NCBI GenBank assembly: GCA_037951105.1
Contig: JBAMJV010002924.1
Location: 124,001 to 188,000 of the forward strand
Direction: 5' to 3'
Length of the DNA stretch: 64,000 nucleotides
From: Echinarachnius parma
Lineage: Eukaryota; Echinodermata; Echinoidea; Clypeasteroida; Echinarachniidae
Every line of letters begins with the position of its first letter. Within the stretch, counting starts at the first letter, position 1. The notes beneath the pieces are model-generated. The model did no database searches and was not told where the DNA came from. It saw nothing but the letters and a program-made list of their open reading frames with translations. A program made the position numbers and the translations under genes. Shown here piece by piece: positions 20,301 to 31,927 of this stretch.

Positions 20301-20759
20301 CAAGATACCGTAGAAGTTTGACTAGAGGCGCTACTTTTTCACAGTATTAGCAGGTATTATCAACAGCCCCAGCCCCGTCCACAAGGATCTAGTATAATGA
20401 ATATGTATCTAGCCCTTTGTCAACGATCTTCGAGCAGGTCTTAATGAATATTCATGATAGCATAATCATGTAAAATTGAGAAGAGGTAAACGTTACTTAG
20501 GGTAAAAAACCCACCAAGCAAGCAGAAGTAGCTCTTGGTTGGTGCAAATCATTCTAGGCATGGCGGTATGTAAAGCCGTAGGTTCAAGTCGCATTTGATT
20601 AATTATGTTTTTATTCTTCGATTTCATAGGAAATTTTGTTTTAACAAATGCCACCGTTTTGTGCATAGGAATAGGAAGGAAAATCATTTACTTTTTGTCA
20701 GATACACAATTATGACATTCAGGTGAAATCATGGCATTCCCTGTCCCACCCCACCACAC

Positions 20760-20764
<5 letters not shown>

Positions 20765-20797
<33 letters not shown>

Positions 20798-20798
20798 T
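20765..20798. repeat. CA microsatellite
   Basis: A (CA)n run inside a C-rich stretch, followed by a G run at 20822-20840. Confidence 0.85.
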
Positions 20799-20841
20799 AG
20801 TTAGTTAAGAGTCGTGTAGGCGGGGGGGGGGGGGGGGGGGT

Positions 20842-20941
20842 CATGGGCGTCGATCTGTCATTGATACCCATTCATCAGGGGGGATGATCTATTCATCCAT
20901 CCCCCTGATGAATGGGTATTACGTAAGTATCGACGCCCATG
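20842..20941. mobile_element. CATGGGCGTCGAT MITE, copy 1
   Basis: 100-bp near-palindromic element: CATGGGCGTCGAT at one end and ATCGACGCCCATG at the other, with ATACCCATTCATCAGGGGG and its inverse inside. It lies between two long G runs. It is the reverse orientation of the copy at 62570-62672, which has a clean 8-bp target duplication. Confidence 0.85.
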
Positions 20942-21563
20942 GGGGGGGGGGGGGGGGGGTGCATGTCCGTCGCCAAAAATGTTCGAGGCCGAGACCGAGA
21001 CCACTTATTCAGTTGTTTCCCCAAGACCGCCAAATAGTGGTAAAGGGGGAAGGGGCAACTTGTAACTTGTGACGTGTTTTTAAAATAATGTTTGTTATGA
21101 ATTTTCGACACCCTTGGGCCTTGGTCCATTTAACGATGTCTCTCAAGCTACCCATCATCCTTCCCCTTCGACCCCTCCAAAATATTTCACTGAACATTAC
21201 GACCAGTAAATCAATGAGGATTACGTATTGTATTAGAATTACTTTAAGAAAATACGCGCCTTAAAGCCAAATCCCCTAAATGCTGGTAGATGACAATTAA
21301 AAACAATTCAATCAAATTAAACATGTGAAATAGCAATGTAGCTATCGAGTATGTATGTACAACATGCATTCTGCCTCATAGCCATTGGTTCCTGATATGT
21401 TTGAATAAGGGAATGTGTTTTACATTAACATGTTATAGTATTTTCACAAATCATTCCATAGAAAATATTCCATGTACAAATATTTATTACAAAATCGCTC
21501 TATATTTAAGCATTATGTTCATCTAATAAGGTAATTTGTCTTTAACTAGTTTTCTCTTTCCAG

Positions 21564-21892
21564 TTGAATTTCTATTCATCACGATCACCTGTTTGGTTTC
21601 CATGTCATTCTTTTGTTATCATATCTTACGATGCACACTGAAGCAGATAAACCTCGTACAAGCAGTCGATCTGCTTGAATATTACGTAACTATGCATTAT
21701 ATCGCTCTCTGCATGATAGTCCATTTTGTAATGGCATATTATGCCGTTGATTTACAGTCGATTAACCGATCGAGGTTATCACAGATGTCGTCATATATCG
21801 GTATCCTCATTGTGCTCTCCGCATTATCTGTTCTGAAAAGGAATTCATTTATTTATTTTATTCAGTCTTCTTTAAAAAAAAACACAGGGTAG
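21564..21892 (+). CDS. hydrophobic open frame with acceptor, unrecognised
   Basis: After a good acceptor (TTTTCTCTTTCCAG at 21550-21563) a frame of about 109 residues runs to a stop at 21892. It has three likely membrane segments: EFLFITITCLVSMSFFCYHI, then YIALCMIVHFVMAYYAV, then IGILIVLSALSV. There is no recognisable family and no upstream exon is identified. It could be the last exon of a multi-pass protein or chance. The base composition is a little less AT-rich than its surroundings, which is the only other support. Confidence 0.2.
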
Positions 21893-23284
21893 CCCCATTC
21901 AGTGCCACAAAGGCCTGCTTTACAAGAGGGCCCTGTTTCAGATAGAAATTACAACGTTTATTCATGATGCACCACCATCAATACTATTCACACTATTTCA
22001 AATGAATAGCTACAATATATATATTTGCATAAACTATCGAGTTTCATCTCAACTATAGAGATACAAACATATTGACTAACACAGCTTGGGGCAGGGGCCC
22101 GATTACGGACCAGCAACCATTTACCATGGTATTTATAGCATAATTGGCCCTTACTCATCGATGTCAATATGCTAGAATTACATTAAAATCAACAGAACGT
22201 AGCAGAGCAGTGGAGCACACATACCGCCCTTACTCATTCAACCGTAAAGCTTATCTAGAGATCAGTGGAACTAGGGCTGGTCCTGGGTCATGATCGTACT
22301 CTCGGCCACAGGTTCCAAGTTACAGCTTGCAGCAATATAACAGCATAAAATCAAAGAATGCATGACACGACATCTCAAGTTCGAATCTGACATGCATAAT
22401 GAACATAATCGTAGTCATAGCGTGCGTGTGCTGTATGCATACTAATAGGTGTGTACTGGGGGTGGGGCGGGCCGGGGCTAAGTTATTAATAAGTTGTTAT
22501 TAATTCTTGGACGGAACAGAGTAAAATATAGTGTGTGCTTCATGAAGAGTTGGCTGGAACAAGGTGATGAATCAATTTTAAAATTACCCTACCCCCTCCC
22601 CCTTCATGCATCCACTAATATATAAAGCTAAATACTAGCAGAATGTCAGGATTTCACCTAAATGTAACAATTGTGTATTTAACACAAAAATTATCATTAT
22701 AATTTTCAATTCATTTTCACAAAACGCTGGCATCTGTTAAAACATAATTTCCTATGAAAAAAATATTAAAAAATCACTTATCAGTGCGTCTTGAACCTAC
22801 GGCTTTACATACCGTGATGCAAGTTTACCTTACATTGATTTGCACTAACCACCGACCCAAGAGCTACTTCTGCTTGCGTGATTGGATTTCAACCCTTAGT
22901 AACGTTCATCTTTTCTAACTTTGCGTGATAATGCTATCATGAATATTCATTTAGACCGGCTCGAAGATCGTTGACAAAAGGCTAGATACATATTCATTAT
23001 ACTGGATCATGTTGGATATTTGATGGCGCTATTGATTACTCCAGAAAAAGTAGCGCCTCTAGTCAAACTTTTACGGTAAGGGAGACATTCCCCAGGCATG
23101 TCCTAGCCCAGGTCCTAGCGAGCTCATTTTGGTGTGAACAAGGGGATTGTTTTTTCATGATTATGATATGGGACAAGAACCTTGAGCATAACTCATGGAA
23201 CGAGGTAAGCCGCGGTGACCATCATTGGAACAAAGTGGGCACTATCCGTTGATTGTCCATTTTAAGTACGTCTATGTTGTCTAG

Positions 23285-23497
23285 CCTCTAAAGAAGATTG
23301 TGCTAGGATCGAACATTTAGGCCAAATATGAACTCTCAATTCTCAAATGTGAGAGTGTGACACATGCAAAGAATGAAAGGGCGATACGTGGACTTTTCAT
23401 ATCTATAATAATTACATGGCAATCGCAGAGTGAAATCAAATCTAAAAGTGACAGACTTGCACAATCATGACAATATAACAACTGCTTCTTTATCTAC
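23285..23497. repeat. intronic flank shared with the duplicate at 40731-41310
   Basis: On the minus strand this reads GATTGTGCAA, ACTCTGCGATTG and GGCCTAAATGTTCGATCCTA. The same text follows the exon copy on the plus strand (to about 41310). It marks one limit of the inverted duplication. Confidence 0.75.
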
Positions 23498-24198
23498 CTG
23501 ATGGCGGTTGAACCAGGCGCACCGGCACTATACGCAAAAGAAAGATTGATGTGATATCTTCTCCGTAGCTCAGACAGCATGTTTGGAATATTGGCGGCAA
23601 CGCCGGATCTCCCCTTGAAGTACCAAATGTGTCTTCCTTGTAGATTCCTTGCTCGTTCGATCAGGTCCACGCAAAGTTCCCGAGAGAGGCTAGACATATT
23701 TATTTCCGAATAATTAGCGCACTTTCCTTCCACTTTTCCTCGGCAAAGTTGCCTCTCCAGCTTTCTCTGGGCTAAGTCCTCTGAGTAATCTTCCCCCTTG
23801 GTCAAGCACCATGTCAGTTTTCTGACTAACTCTTGGTTGAAAGTAGAAATATTGACCTTTGACCCTACATCTGAGGCGAACGCGCCGCCGGAAGGCGCCA
23901 GGTTCAGGCGTATGACAAATTGGAACGTATCGATGACGTCTCCGCATCCGCTATCCAATAGAATGCCGCTGTTGCCGACAATTGCGCATAGATTCTGCGG
24001 AGAGACGCTCCTCGATGTGTTGATTTTAAGCAGTATGCTCTCGTTGTTCTCAAAACTAATGTCCTTGACGGCCGCGTCTGGGAGGTATAACTGAACTGCC
24101 TGCCAGCGCTCGATATGATGCGAAATATCACTCCTGTTTGTCAGTGAAAGCAAAACAATGGGAGGAAAAACAAGATAATAATTTCGTAAGAACACAAT
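23498..24198 (-). CDS. ST8Sia-like sialyltransferase, first exon in view, start codon lost
   Basis: Encodes a short basic start, a hydrophobic anchor ([14 protein letters not shown]), a stem, then the L motif: [29 protein letters not shown] and DVGSKVN. The two L-motif cysteines are 14 residues apart, as in ST8Sia enzymes. The exon ends at 23498 with CAG and donor GTAGAT, in phase 2 for the exon at 19026-19287. The joined product would be about 319 residues. The codon aligned with the ATG of the duplicate at 40024 is ATT here (24196-24198), and an in-frame TAG lies seven codons upstream. Without an unseen upstream exon the copy has no start, so it may be a pseudogene. Confidence 0.75.
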
Positions 24199-24345
24199 TT
24201 GTGTGCGCCGTATAATCTATTTACACTATACAGAGGCGCATTATCACTTGATTAGCATTGGTAATTACATGAATTAGGTACACTTTAAACCAGTTACGTT
24301 CTGCACCATACATACTCCCTGGGGAGTCCGACCGCTACTGTTCTA
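24199..24345 (-). mobile_element. 3' part of a tRNA-derived SINE next to the sialyltransferase exon
   Basis: On the minus strand it reads CTCCCCAGGGAGTATG, TGGTGCA, TTTAAAGTGTACCTAAT and GTGATAATG. This matches 39915-40000, where the SINE is continuous with its tRNA-like head. Here the head lies 6 kb away at 30419-30560 because a LINE separates the halves. Confidence 0.72.
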
Positions 24346-24349
24346 CAGG

Positions 24350-25097
24350 CTAATTACATCCAACCAAGTCCCCAATTTACAAGAAAGAAGACAAACTTAA
24401 TTGCGGAATCTACCGGGGTATTAGCTTGCTCAGTCATGCAGGAAAATTGTTCAGCATTATTCTCCAGCAAAGGATCATGAAGAAGACCGAAGAAGTGCTG
24501 TACACGAAGCACAAGCTGGATTCCGTCCAGGACGATCCACAATTGACCAGTTGTTCACACTGAGACAAGTCTTCTCTGCTGCTTCATCGATTTTGAAAAG
24601 GCATTCGACTCGGTGTGGCAGGAAGGTCTATAGGAAAGCAATGACATTTTTTGGCTATTCATTGAAATACATAAACCTACTCCGAGCACTCTACCAACAA
24701 TCTAACAGCGCAGTCAGAGTGAACGGTGAACTGACCAACTGGTTTAGAACCACAGTTGGTGTACATCAAGGTTGTGTCCTGCTCCTCCAACTATTCAACA
24801 TCCTACTTGAAGTTGTGATGCTATATGCTACACACGACACCATGATTGGCGTACAGGTACAGGGACACCTCATCAACAACCTACGTTTTGCTGACGACAT
24901 TACCCTAATAGCAGACGACGAAAAAGACCTGCAAACAATAGTCGACCAAGTACATGAGAGCAGTTCAAACTTTAGACTGAAAATTAACATTTCCAAAACA
25001 GAAGTACAAGCCAAAAGCAAACAGCTGCCTCAAAGACTGAGCATAAACATTGATGGAGAACAACTCAAACAAGTAGAAAAGTTCACATACCTGGGAG
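24350..25097 (+). mobile_element. non-LTR retrotransposon, reverse transcriptase part, 5' truncated
   Basis: Several frames together show KLNCGIYRGISLLSHAGKLF, QAGFRPGRSTIDQLFTLRQ, FIDFEKAFDSVW, WFRTTVGVHQGCV, the catalytic LRFADDITLIAD, and LKINISKTE. At least two frameshifts and a stop are present, so it is inactive. It inserted into the SINE (junction about 24346) and is itself interrupted at 25097. It resumes at 29821. Confidence 0.85.
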
Positions 25098-25501
25098 CAA
25101 GGGCGTCGATTTCTTCTCGCCATTGGGGGGGGGGGGGGGGGGGGGGGATGATACGTCATTTTGACCATCTCTGGCGAGGGAGCGAAAGGACGACCCAGCA
25201 GCGTGCCCGGGTTTTTATGACTGAGGGGGGGGGGGGTAGGGGGCCCAAAAGCTTTGAATTTAGCTGTTTAGAAATTGGAAGATTATTAAGTGCACATTGC
25301 AAGCATCATGTTATGAGGTGGGTTTTTGTCCAAGATGAACTTGAGCCTGATAGATACATAGATTGCAAGCATTCTGATGGAACCGTGAATAGCATCAGTC
25401 AAGGGATACCCACATTGGGAAGCTTATTGGGGGTCCAGGGGGTTAGAAGAGTTCGTTGCTAAGGAAATTGTGACAATACAGAAGACTCACAAACACGAAC
25501 G

Positions 25502-28500
25502 TGTATATGGTCGATTCCAACGAAAAGTGTACACGGCATGTTCAGACCTATTTGATTTTTTTGAAAGGTCCTACAATCTCGATTTTTCTTTGAGCAGATG
25601 CATCTTGGCGAGACCTTTCGCGCCATACAAAATTTGTGACCATTGCATTTATATTTTTTTCTACAGGAACAAAAAACATGCTATTTTTGACCACTTTTGA
25701 AAAAAAATCTCTTAACGTTTTTTTGAGCGGTTAAAATCTTAGAATGAAGACTTGATACGAATTGGTTTATTTTTACATGGGAAGTTGTTGCATATGTCAG
25801 GACTCATTATATGAGTTTTTGTAAGTAACTGGCAATCATGTGATTTTGGGTGATTTTTTACCTAGTGGTAAATTGTAAGCGTTGCCTACGAATACATTTT
25901 TAAGCACTCATAACCTTATTGAAAAATTCATCACACGATTGAAAATGTGCGCTTAACTTAAACCCTCATGTGTCTACTATTGAAATGCATTATCAAAAAT
26001 CCTAGTGTTTTTATTGTATAGCCGTCAGAAACGTCAAAAGCTGAAAAAGCCCGTTTGGTAAAAAATAATGGCATTACCTACGTATACACTTCATCATGTC
26101 GTAGCTTCAATATGTATGTAGATTAGTGAAAGATAACTTAGTAATAGATGGAATATAGCATAACGCTAATATGTGCAAGGATTTATCGTTTACAAATAAT
26201 GATTTTAGGAGATATTCAACAAAATGTGTTGCATTCGTAAGTAATTTTTAACAAATTAAACGTTACTTACGAATACAAACATGACATAGGGAGTTTGATT
26301 CCTGCGCTGACATTATTTCAAACGGCAATATCACGTAGATATTTTGGCTATTTGAAGAAAATGAGCGTGTTATGGTATGAAACAAATTTCCTTTTCATGC
26401 GTTATAATGTTTATATTTTCGGGGCATTTAGATTACGAGCACACCAGGTTAGAAAAGTTACTTTTTTTGCCTTATTTAACATTAAACGATTTTCTCCTCC
26501 TTGTTTAACAAGCGTAATCATCATATTAATACATTAATTTATGTGTATATTCGAAGGCATCCTTTGGCAATAGATTAAAATCAAAATAACGATAGTCAAT
26601 GCTTTAATAATCTCATTAATGTGGCATTTTATCACGGGGACACTCTGTATTCGTAGGTAAAAATGTACTCGTAGGTAACAAGACAAAAGTAAACTTTCGG
26701 ATATTAAAGCCCATTTGTATGTCACAATCAACCTGATAAGTGTGCGCTTTCTAAATCCGACCAGATGCTTTCATCATCTAGAGTTTTGACTGAAAATATA
26801 ATTATTTTTTTTACAAAGTTCCGAATACACAAAAATAATGATGTCATAATTGATTTTTTAAATCGGTTAATACAAAAAAATGTTTAAAAACCACATGCAT
26901 CTGATGGCCCACTATCTGCATCAAGATGATCAACCCATTCGATCCAAAAAGCAATTGCGGTTGTTCGAATTGCATTTTGGTATTTAAGTCTATGAAATTT
27001 TCCTTGTAAAAACATACATCATGGAGTCTGTGTACATGGTATCTACGTTGACGTATGCACTATGATTTTTGGCGAACAGTTGTATATCAACCACATGATA
27101 AGTCGACGTAATCGATTACTTTCATTTGTATTCCAATCACACGAGAGATTGAATCAGATATGGCTCTTTATAAAGTAGGTAAAATACCGAAGAACACACC
27201 ATTTGATGTCTTAATATACTATATAAAGATGGTTAGAATGATATGTATAAAATGGCACTTCATGTAATACATTTGCTCAATTTTATCAAATTATTTATCT
27301 CACAATACACCCTTACCCCCTCCGAAAATTTGAATTGAAAAACAATCAATATGTTTCGCCTAACTTTCAGCTATACCGTATCCCAACCGTTCTCCCGTTA
27401 CCTCAGATATATACTTTTTGTATCTTGGGTAGATAGAAAATTCGATTATTTTTTGTAATATCGCAATTGTGTTTTAGTTAGTATATCTATAAGATGATAC
27501 AACTTATTAGCATTTTCTTTATTTAATATTTATATCACATATAACAAGAGCATGTACACTGAAATATTGATACTGTTAAACAGGTTATGATTGCTATAAA
27601 GATTTATTTAACGGCCATTTTTGTTGTTAAAAAGTAAAATAACGTAATTGAAAACAATGATGATGCCGTGTTGTGATGTCTTCATATGCTGCCGTTTGAT
27701 TGTATTAATATTATTGCAGCCTTACATAATGTACACAGAAATCTCCAAGAAAAACTTCGTTTATAATATTCTTGATAAATGTAACACATAATAAGATTAA
27801 CCTTATATTTTATCACTTTATAATAAAATACTGTAAGACACAAAACTGGAAACAATACGAGTTAATCTTAGAAACATTCCAATTAAATTGGAGGGTTCGA
27901 ATAAAACTAAGTAAGCTGTTGGGATATGCAGGATTGGCTAATGTGTTTCATGATAAGAGCGCTGTATGAACTGTCTTTTAAGAATCTCAAATGATCCTTT
28001 ATTGCATTTATCAAACAGATAATATATTACCACTCATCGTTTGAGCAATTGTTTCAAAAGTACATGTATGTTTGTCATCCATACAGCTTATCGTAACTTC
28101 TATTTTATGTGCACGCTGATGTGTACACCTTATACTGTGATTCACCCAAATATCAAAACAAATTATATGCCCTCTCTTTCTAAAATTCGTGTTTTTATAG
28201 CTATTTCAGGAACAGTATATATTTACAGACCATAGGTATACAAGTTGTTTTTCGTATAGTCAAAATACAGTAATTAACTTTGCCTACTACAGGTATCTTT
28301 AAATATATTAACAAAATAATGTTACATACGAACACACTATAATACCCAAATGTATCGTATCCCTAGAAATTCCAGATTAAACATTTTCTTACATAATGTT
28401 TGCAATATCAATGATGTGGATACTATCGATCAACATTAGGAATTCAAATCTATAGTCAGGTTTAAATGTCAAAATGTTCACATTGAATATATATTTTGTT

Positions 28501-29242
28501 TTGAGGACACCACTTATGGTGTCAGTGTACATTTTTAAGAAGTATTTTTACACCCAATTGATTGTAAGCACATTTGTATGATCGTATCTCACTTAGAACT
28601 GACAAGGGACCCCCATATTTCGTGACAGTCACTGTGAATACATTTTCTTGTTACCTACGTATAACGTAAATTACATGTTGCCTACGAATACTTATTTTCA
28701 CGTACATTGTATATGTGTCATATTTTTGCGCACAAACCTAAATTTGATATTTTTGGAAAGGGTATTTCCCACTCTTTAAGATAGTGGAAAATAATTCTGA
28801 TTCACATATTATTAAAGAGATTATGAAAAGTGATTCAACCTCATGTTTTTAAGACAGGAAATCTCAACACACTAATAAAACATTTGAACTTGAAAATTGA
28901 TAACAGAGTGATGTTTAAAACACAATATGTGAATGTATTCCATGATTAGCATCTTATAGATGAAATAAAAGCAAATGTTTGCATGAAGCAGATTGATTTG
29001 GAGTTCCATAATCACATTTTAAAAGTAATTCATCTGCATTCGTAGGCAACGTTAGGAAATGTACCATTAACTTCTCAAGGCCATTACCTGGCCGTTCGGA
29101 GAGATTAGTGATGGCACTTTTTTCTGGTTATGGTTGACATGTCTACTTAACATGTGCAAAAGGATTAAACAATCAAAGCAGTTTGAAATTCGAACCTAAA
29201 AATCTGGCCGTGTACACTTTTCGTTGGAATCGACCATATACA
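25502..29242. mobile_element. 3.7-kb element with 36-bp terminal inverted repeats
   Basis: TGTATATGGTCGATTCCAAC followed by GAAAAGTGTACACGGC at the left is exactly inverted at 29206-29242. The interior is AT-rich, without a protein-coding frame of note, and carries ten scattered copies of a 15-bp motif described separately. A GAAGAC.CACAAACACGA block lies just outside the left end (25480) and again at about 29385 in the same orientation. Confidence 0.75.
25881..29050. repeat. dispersed 15-bp motif GTTRCCTACGAATAC, ten copies in both orientations
   Basis: Plus orientation: 25881, 26073, 26262, 28321, 28650, 28677. Minus orientation: 26231, 26647, 26665, 29036. Three are exact or one mismatch off GTTGCCTACGAATAC and the rest vary at one to four positions. 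All lie inside the inverted-repeat element and I found none elsewhere. Spacing is irregular, so this is not a tandem array. Scattered subterminal motifs of this sort are transposase-binding sites in some DNA transposons, which is an inference here. Confidence 0.8.
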
Positions 29243-29820
29243 ATACGTCCCTCGTTGTATGCGTGGTTTCAAAAACGGTTGTAAGATTTTCCGTTAGTTT
29301 TGTTTTCCATGCAATTCAGAACCGTTAAAATAGTAATTATCACGAGAATTAACGGATCGATGCTACGGAAATGCGGTGACAAAAGAAGACCCACAAACAC
29401 GATCGTGCATTCATTATTCATTGTACTACATATTCGTGTCTTCACAAACAGTTTTCAGATATAATATCCGGCAGGGTTTTTCATGTGCGAGTTCTAAACC
29501 ATTAACCCGCTGAGTGACGTGGTTGCACTCATGTCATAATACTCATAGAATCAGATAATATTGATATGTTTCTAATTGCACACAACAGGTATAATAATGA
29601 GTGTGAAATAAAATTGAGTGCTTACTGAAACTTCTAATCTATAGCTGAACTGCCTTGATGTTCATCGTATTGGGGATATTAACAAAGCAATTCATGTAAA
29701 AAAAAAGGGAAGAAAAAAGAACTATCTGGTCAAGTGCATGGATTTAAAAAAATTAAATTGGTACTCAGATGGTTAAATACGGTGGCTACATCGTTTGATC
29801 ACAATTTCACGGCTGTTGAC

Positions 29821-30418
29821 TCTGGGAGGAACAATAAGCCAAACAGAATCATGCACAGAAGAGGTACAACACCGCATTGGGAAGGCACTATAAGCTAGGA
29901 GTATTCCAAGCTCTCAACAAAATCTGGGCTTCTGAAGATGTACGCTGCTCAACAAAGGTAAAACTTTACAAAGTCCTGGTGTTATCGATTCTGCTATACG
30001 GGGCAGAAACATGGACATTGAAAAAGATAGATGAAAATATATAGACTCCACACCTTTGAGATGGCATGCCTCAGACGAATGATGGGCGTGACCAGACTTG
30101 ACAGTATACGAATACACATATACGAGCACAACTGAACATGGAAGAGACCATCATCGACAGAGTTGCCACAAAAAGACTTCGATATTTTGGACATCAACAG
30201 AATGAACCCCAAAAGATACCCCAACATACTACTCAATGGAAATATACATGGTAAACGCCCAAGTGGAAGACCAACAAAGAGATGGATTGACTGTATAAAG
30301 GCAGACTGCAACAACAAATTAATACCTTGACTCCCTGGCCAAGGAGTACAGGAAGGCGTGACAAGCGCGCCGTTGTGAAGCAGAAGCCATCGCACATCCC
30401 AGCGACGGTGTCAAAGTC
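29821..30418 (+). mobile_element. non-LTR retrotransposon, C-terminal part
   Basis: Continues the LINE after the insertion: GGTISQTES, RIGKA, FQALNKIW, LSILLYGAETWTLKK, FEMACLRRMMGV, then the GKRPSGRPTKRWIDCIKADC stretch. Frames are broken by several indels. The end meets SINE sequence at about 30419, giving the 3' junction of the LINE. Confidence 0.8.
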
Positions 30419-30560
30419 CCCAGAGAGCAGCTGCAATTACTGATCTTGCAGTGAACAAATGCATTGCATCTATCGGTTTCGAACCCCGCATACCGTGAAT
30501 TATAGAAGTCAAGCGCACTTTCCGAGTGTGCCACAACATCCATAATCGCTTCAGTGCTTT
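30419..30560 (-). mobile_element. 5' (tRNA-like) part of the split SINE
   Basis: On the minus strand it reads GATGTTGTGGCACACTCGG, AAAGTGCGCTTGACTTC, GGTATGCGGGGTTCGAAACC and TTCACTGCAAGAT. This matches 39756-39870 in the duplicate locus. Confidence 0.78.
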
Positions 30561-30595
30561 TCGAATGCAAGACTCCCACACTGCGTGTTGGATTA

Positions 30596-31110
30596 CTACA
30601 CTGGATATAAGAGTTAAAAGGGGAAGGAAACGCTGGAACTTTGCTTGCTGTAACTGAAATGTGCAGAATTCCTGTTAGTCGTAAATTTACTAATAAGTAA
30701 GTATCACTAATAATGGAAATAATCAATGTTTGTTAAACTCCTATCAACTGTTTTGACTGAGCACTGGAGGCTGCCATGTTTTTCAACGGTTCCGTACGAA
30801 CCGTCATCTGAGCGTGCATAAACCAAAACGGGTTACGTAACCACTGACATAGAAGCAGATTCAACAACAGTGCTTACAAAACCCGCTTCTGTTAATGCAC
30901 GCTCAGATGCCGTTTCGTACGGAACCGTCGGAAAACATGGAAGCCGCCAGTGCTCAATCAAAACGGTTATATAGTGGTTTAAAAAACATTGATTATTTCC
31001 ATTATAAGTGATACCCAAGAGGAAATATACGACTAAAAGTGACAAGAATTCTGCATTTATCAGTATCAGCAAGCAATATTGCAGCGTTTCTTTTCCCTTT
31101 AAATATAACT
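30596..31110. repeat. 0.5-kb imperfect palindrome upstream of the sialyltransferase
   Basis: Arms at 30610-30830 and 30890-31105 match inversely (GGTTCCGTACGAACCGTC with GACGGTTCCGTACGAAACGG; ATGGAAATAATCAATGTTT with AAACATTGATTATTTCCAT). The centre is near 30860. The block is missing from the duplicate at 39.7 kb. Confidence 0.8.
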
Positions 31111-31235
31111 TACTGAATTTTCTTCGCTGCCGTCAAATTGAAGAAATATTGTAGGCCTGTACGGGTGTGCGAAACTGACGGATATGTAGTGTTACGGGTG
31201 ACGGTATGGCGTAGATAATCTGTACCTTAACAAAA
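31105..31235. repeat. upstream limit of the inverted duplication
   Basis: The inverse of 39545-39680: AAATTGAAGAAATATTGTAG, CCTGTACGGGTGTGCG and TAGTGTTACGG are shared, in reverse, with the plus-strand copy. Confidence 0.75.
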
Positions 31236-31567
31236 ACAAACGTACAGGTTTACAAATTAAAGGCGCCTAGATATATTATGCATTGATTTTATGAACATGT
31301 TTCATAAATGAAAATATGTTATTATTGTTTGTAGTTCAAAGTTAATAATGATAATAATAGTAATAATAATAAATAACTAAATAAAAAGATACAAAATAAA
31401 AATTATTACTCTTATCGTTAAAATTCGTTTTTTAGCATTTGAATTCATAAAACGGTCATTCAAAAACATTTTGTTTGCATTCCAATTAAAACGTGTTTTT
31501 TGTTCGTAAAATTTTCATGCAATTTAAAGCAAGACGATTTGCGATTACGTAATAGCGAACAGAAGCT

Positions 31568-31927
31568 ATGACGTCATACAAATCTATTTTTAGAATTTCT
31601 CAATTTGAACTTCATTTTCCGAAAGAGCATCCAAAATAATGTCCACATGTTGAATATGTAATGTTTTGGCTAGGATATGCCCATCCGAATGATTTTTTTT
31701 TTATTCCAATAGGCAATCAGTATTATAGTGCTCTGGTTCATAACTTTATGAACCAGAGCACTATAACACTGATTGCCCATAGTAAAATTCATTCGGATGG
31801 GCATATCTCAGCCAATACTTAACATATTCAATTGATTTTCGACATATTTTGGCATTATTTTGTATGCTCTTTCGGAATATGAAGTTCAAATTTGAAAATT
31901 CTAAAAATAGATTTTGGATGACGTCAC
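31568..31927. repeat. near-perfect hairpin, 170-bp arms
   Basis: The central CTCTGGTTCATAACTTTATGAACCAGAG dyad is at about 31742. Outward pairs include GCCCATCCGAATGA with TCATTCGGATGGGC, and GACGTCA near both outer ends. It is non-coding and probably a foldback MITE. Confidence 0.88.

Larger units (their letters stand above)
20308..23075. mobile_element. 2.8-kb inverted-repeat element in the sialyltransferase intron
   Basis: Arms of about 350 bp at 20308-20660 and 22728-23075 are inverse copies. Examples are GTTTGACTAGAGGCGCTACT, TCAACGATCTTCGAGC and AAGCAGAAGTAGCTCTTG, with many substitutions. Each arm contains a tRNA-like stretch (GTAGCTCTTGG.. as A box, GGTTCAAG as B box). Between the arms are a short hAT MITE, poly-G runs and a hydrophobic open frame. 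No transposase is visible, so this could be a non-autonomous transposon or an inverted duplication of a tRNA-derived SINE. Confidence 0.7.
25098..29820. mobile_element. 4.7-kb insertion splitting the LINE
   Basis: The LINE text TACCTGGGAG stops at 25097 and resumes CTGGGAGGAAC at 29822. CCTGGGAG and TCTGGGAG form a 7-of-8 duplication. The left end CAAGGGCGTCGATTTCTTCT followed by a G run matches the left end of the 41671 element, a hAT-like type. The right end does not show the matching inverse terminus, so the superfamily is uncertain. It contains a second inverted-repeat element (25502-29242) and no clear transposase. Confidence 0.65.

Noticed and set aside
21009..21197. Arg-rich small frame on the minus strand
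   Set aside because: It overlaps the edge of a G-run element and has no family or splice support.
30233..30726. Minus-strand frames resembling a short protein repeated at 39739-39951
   Set aside because: The shared text is the SINE present at both sites, not a gene.
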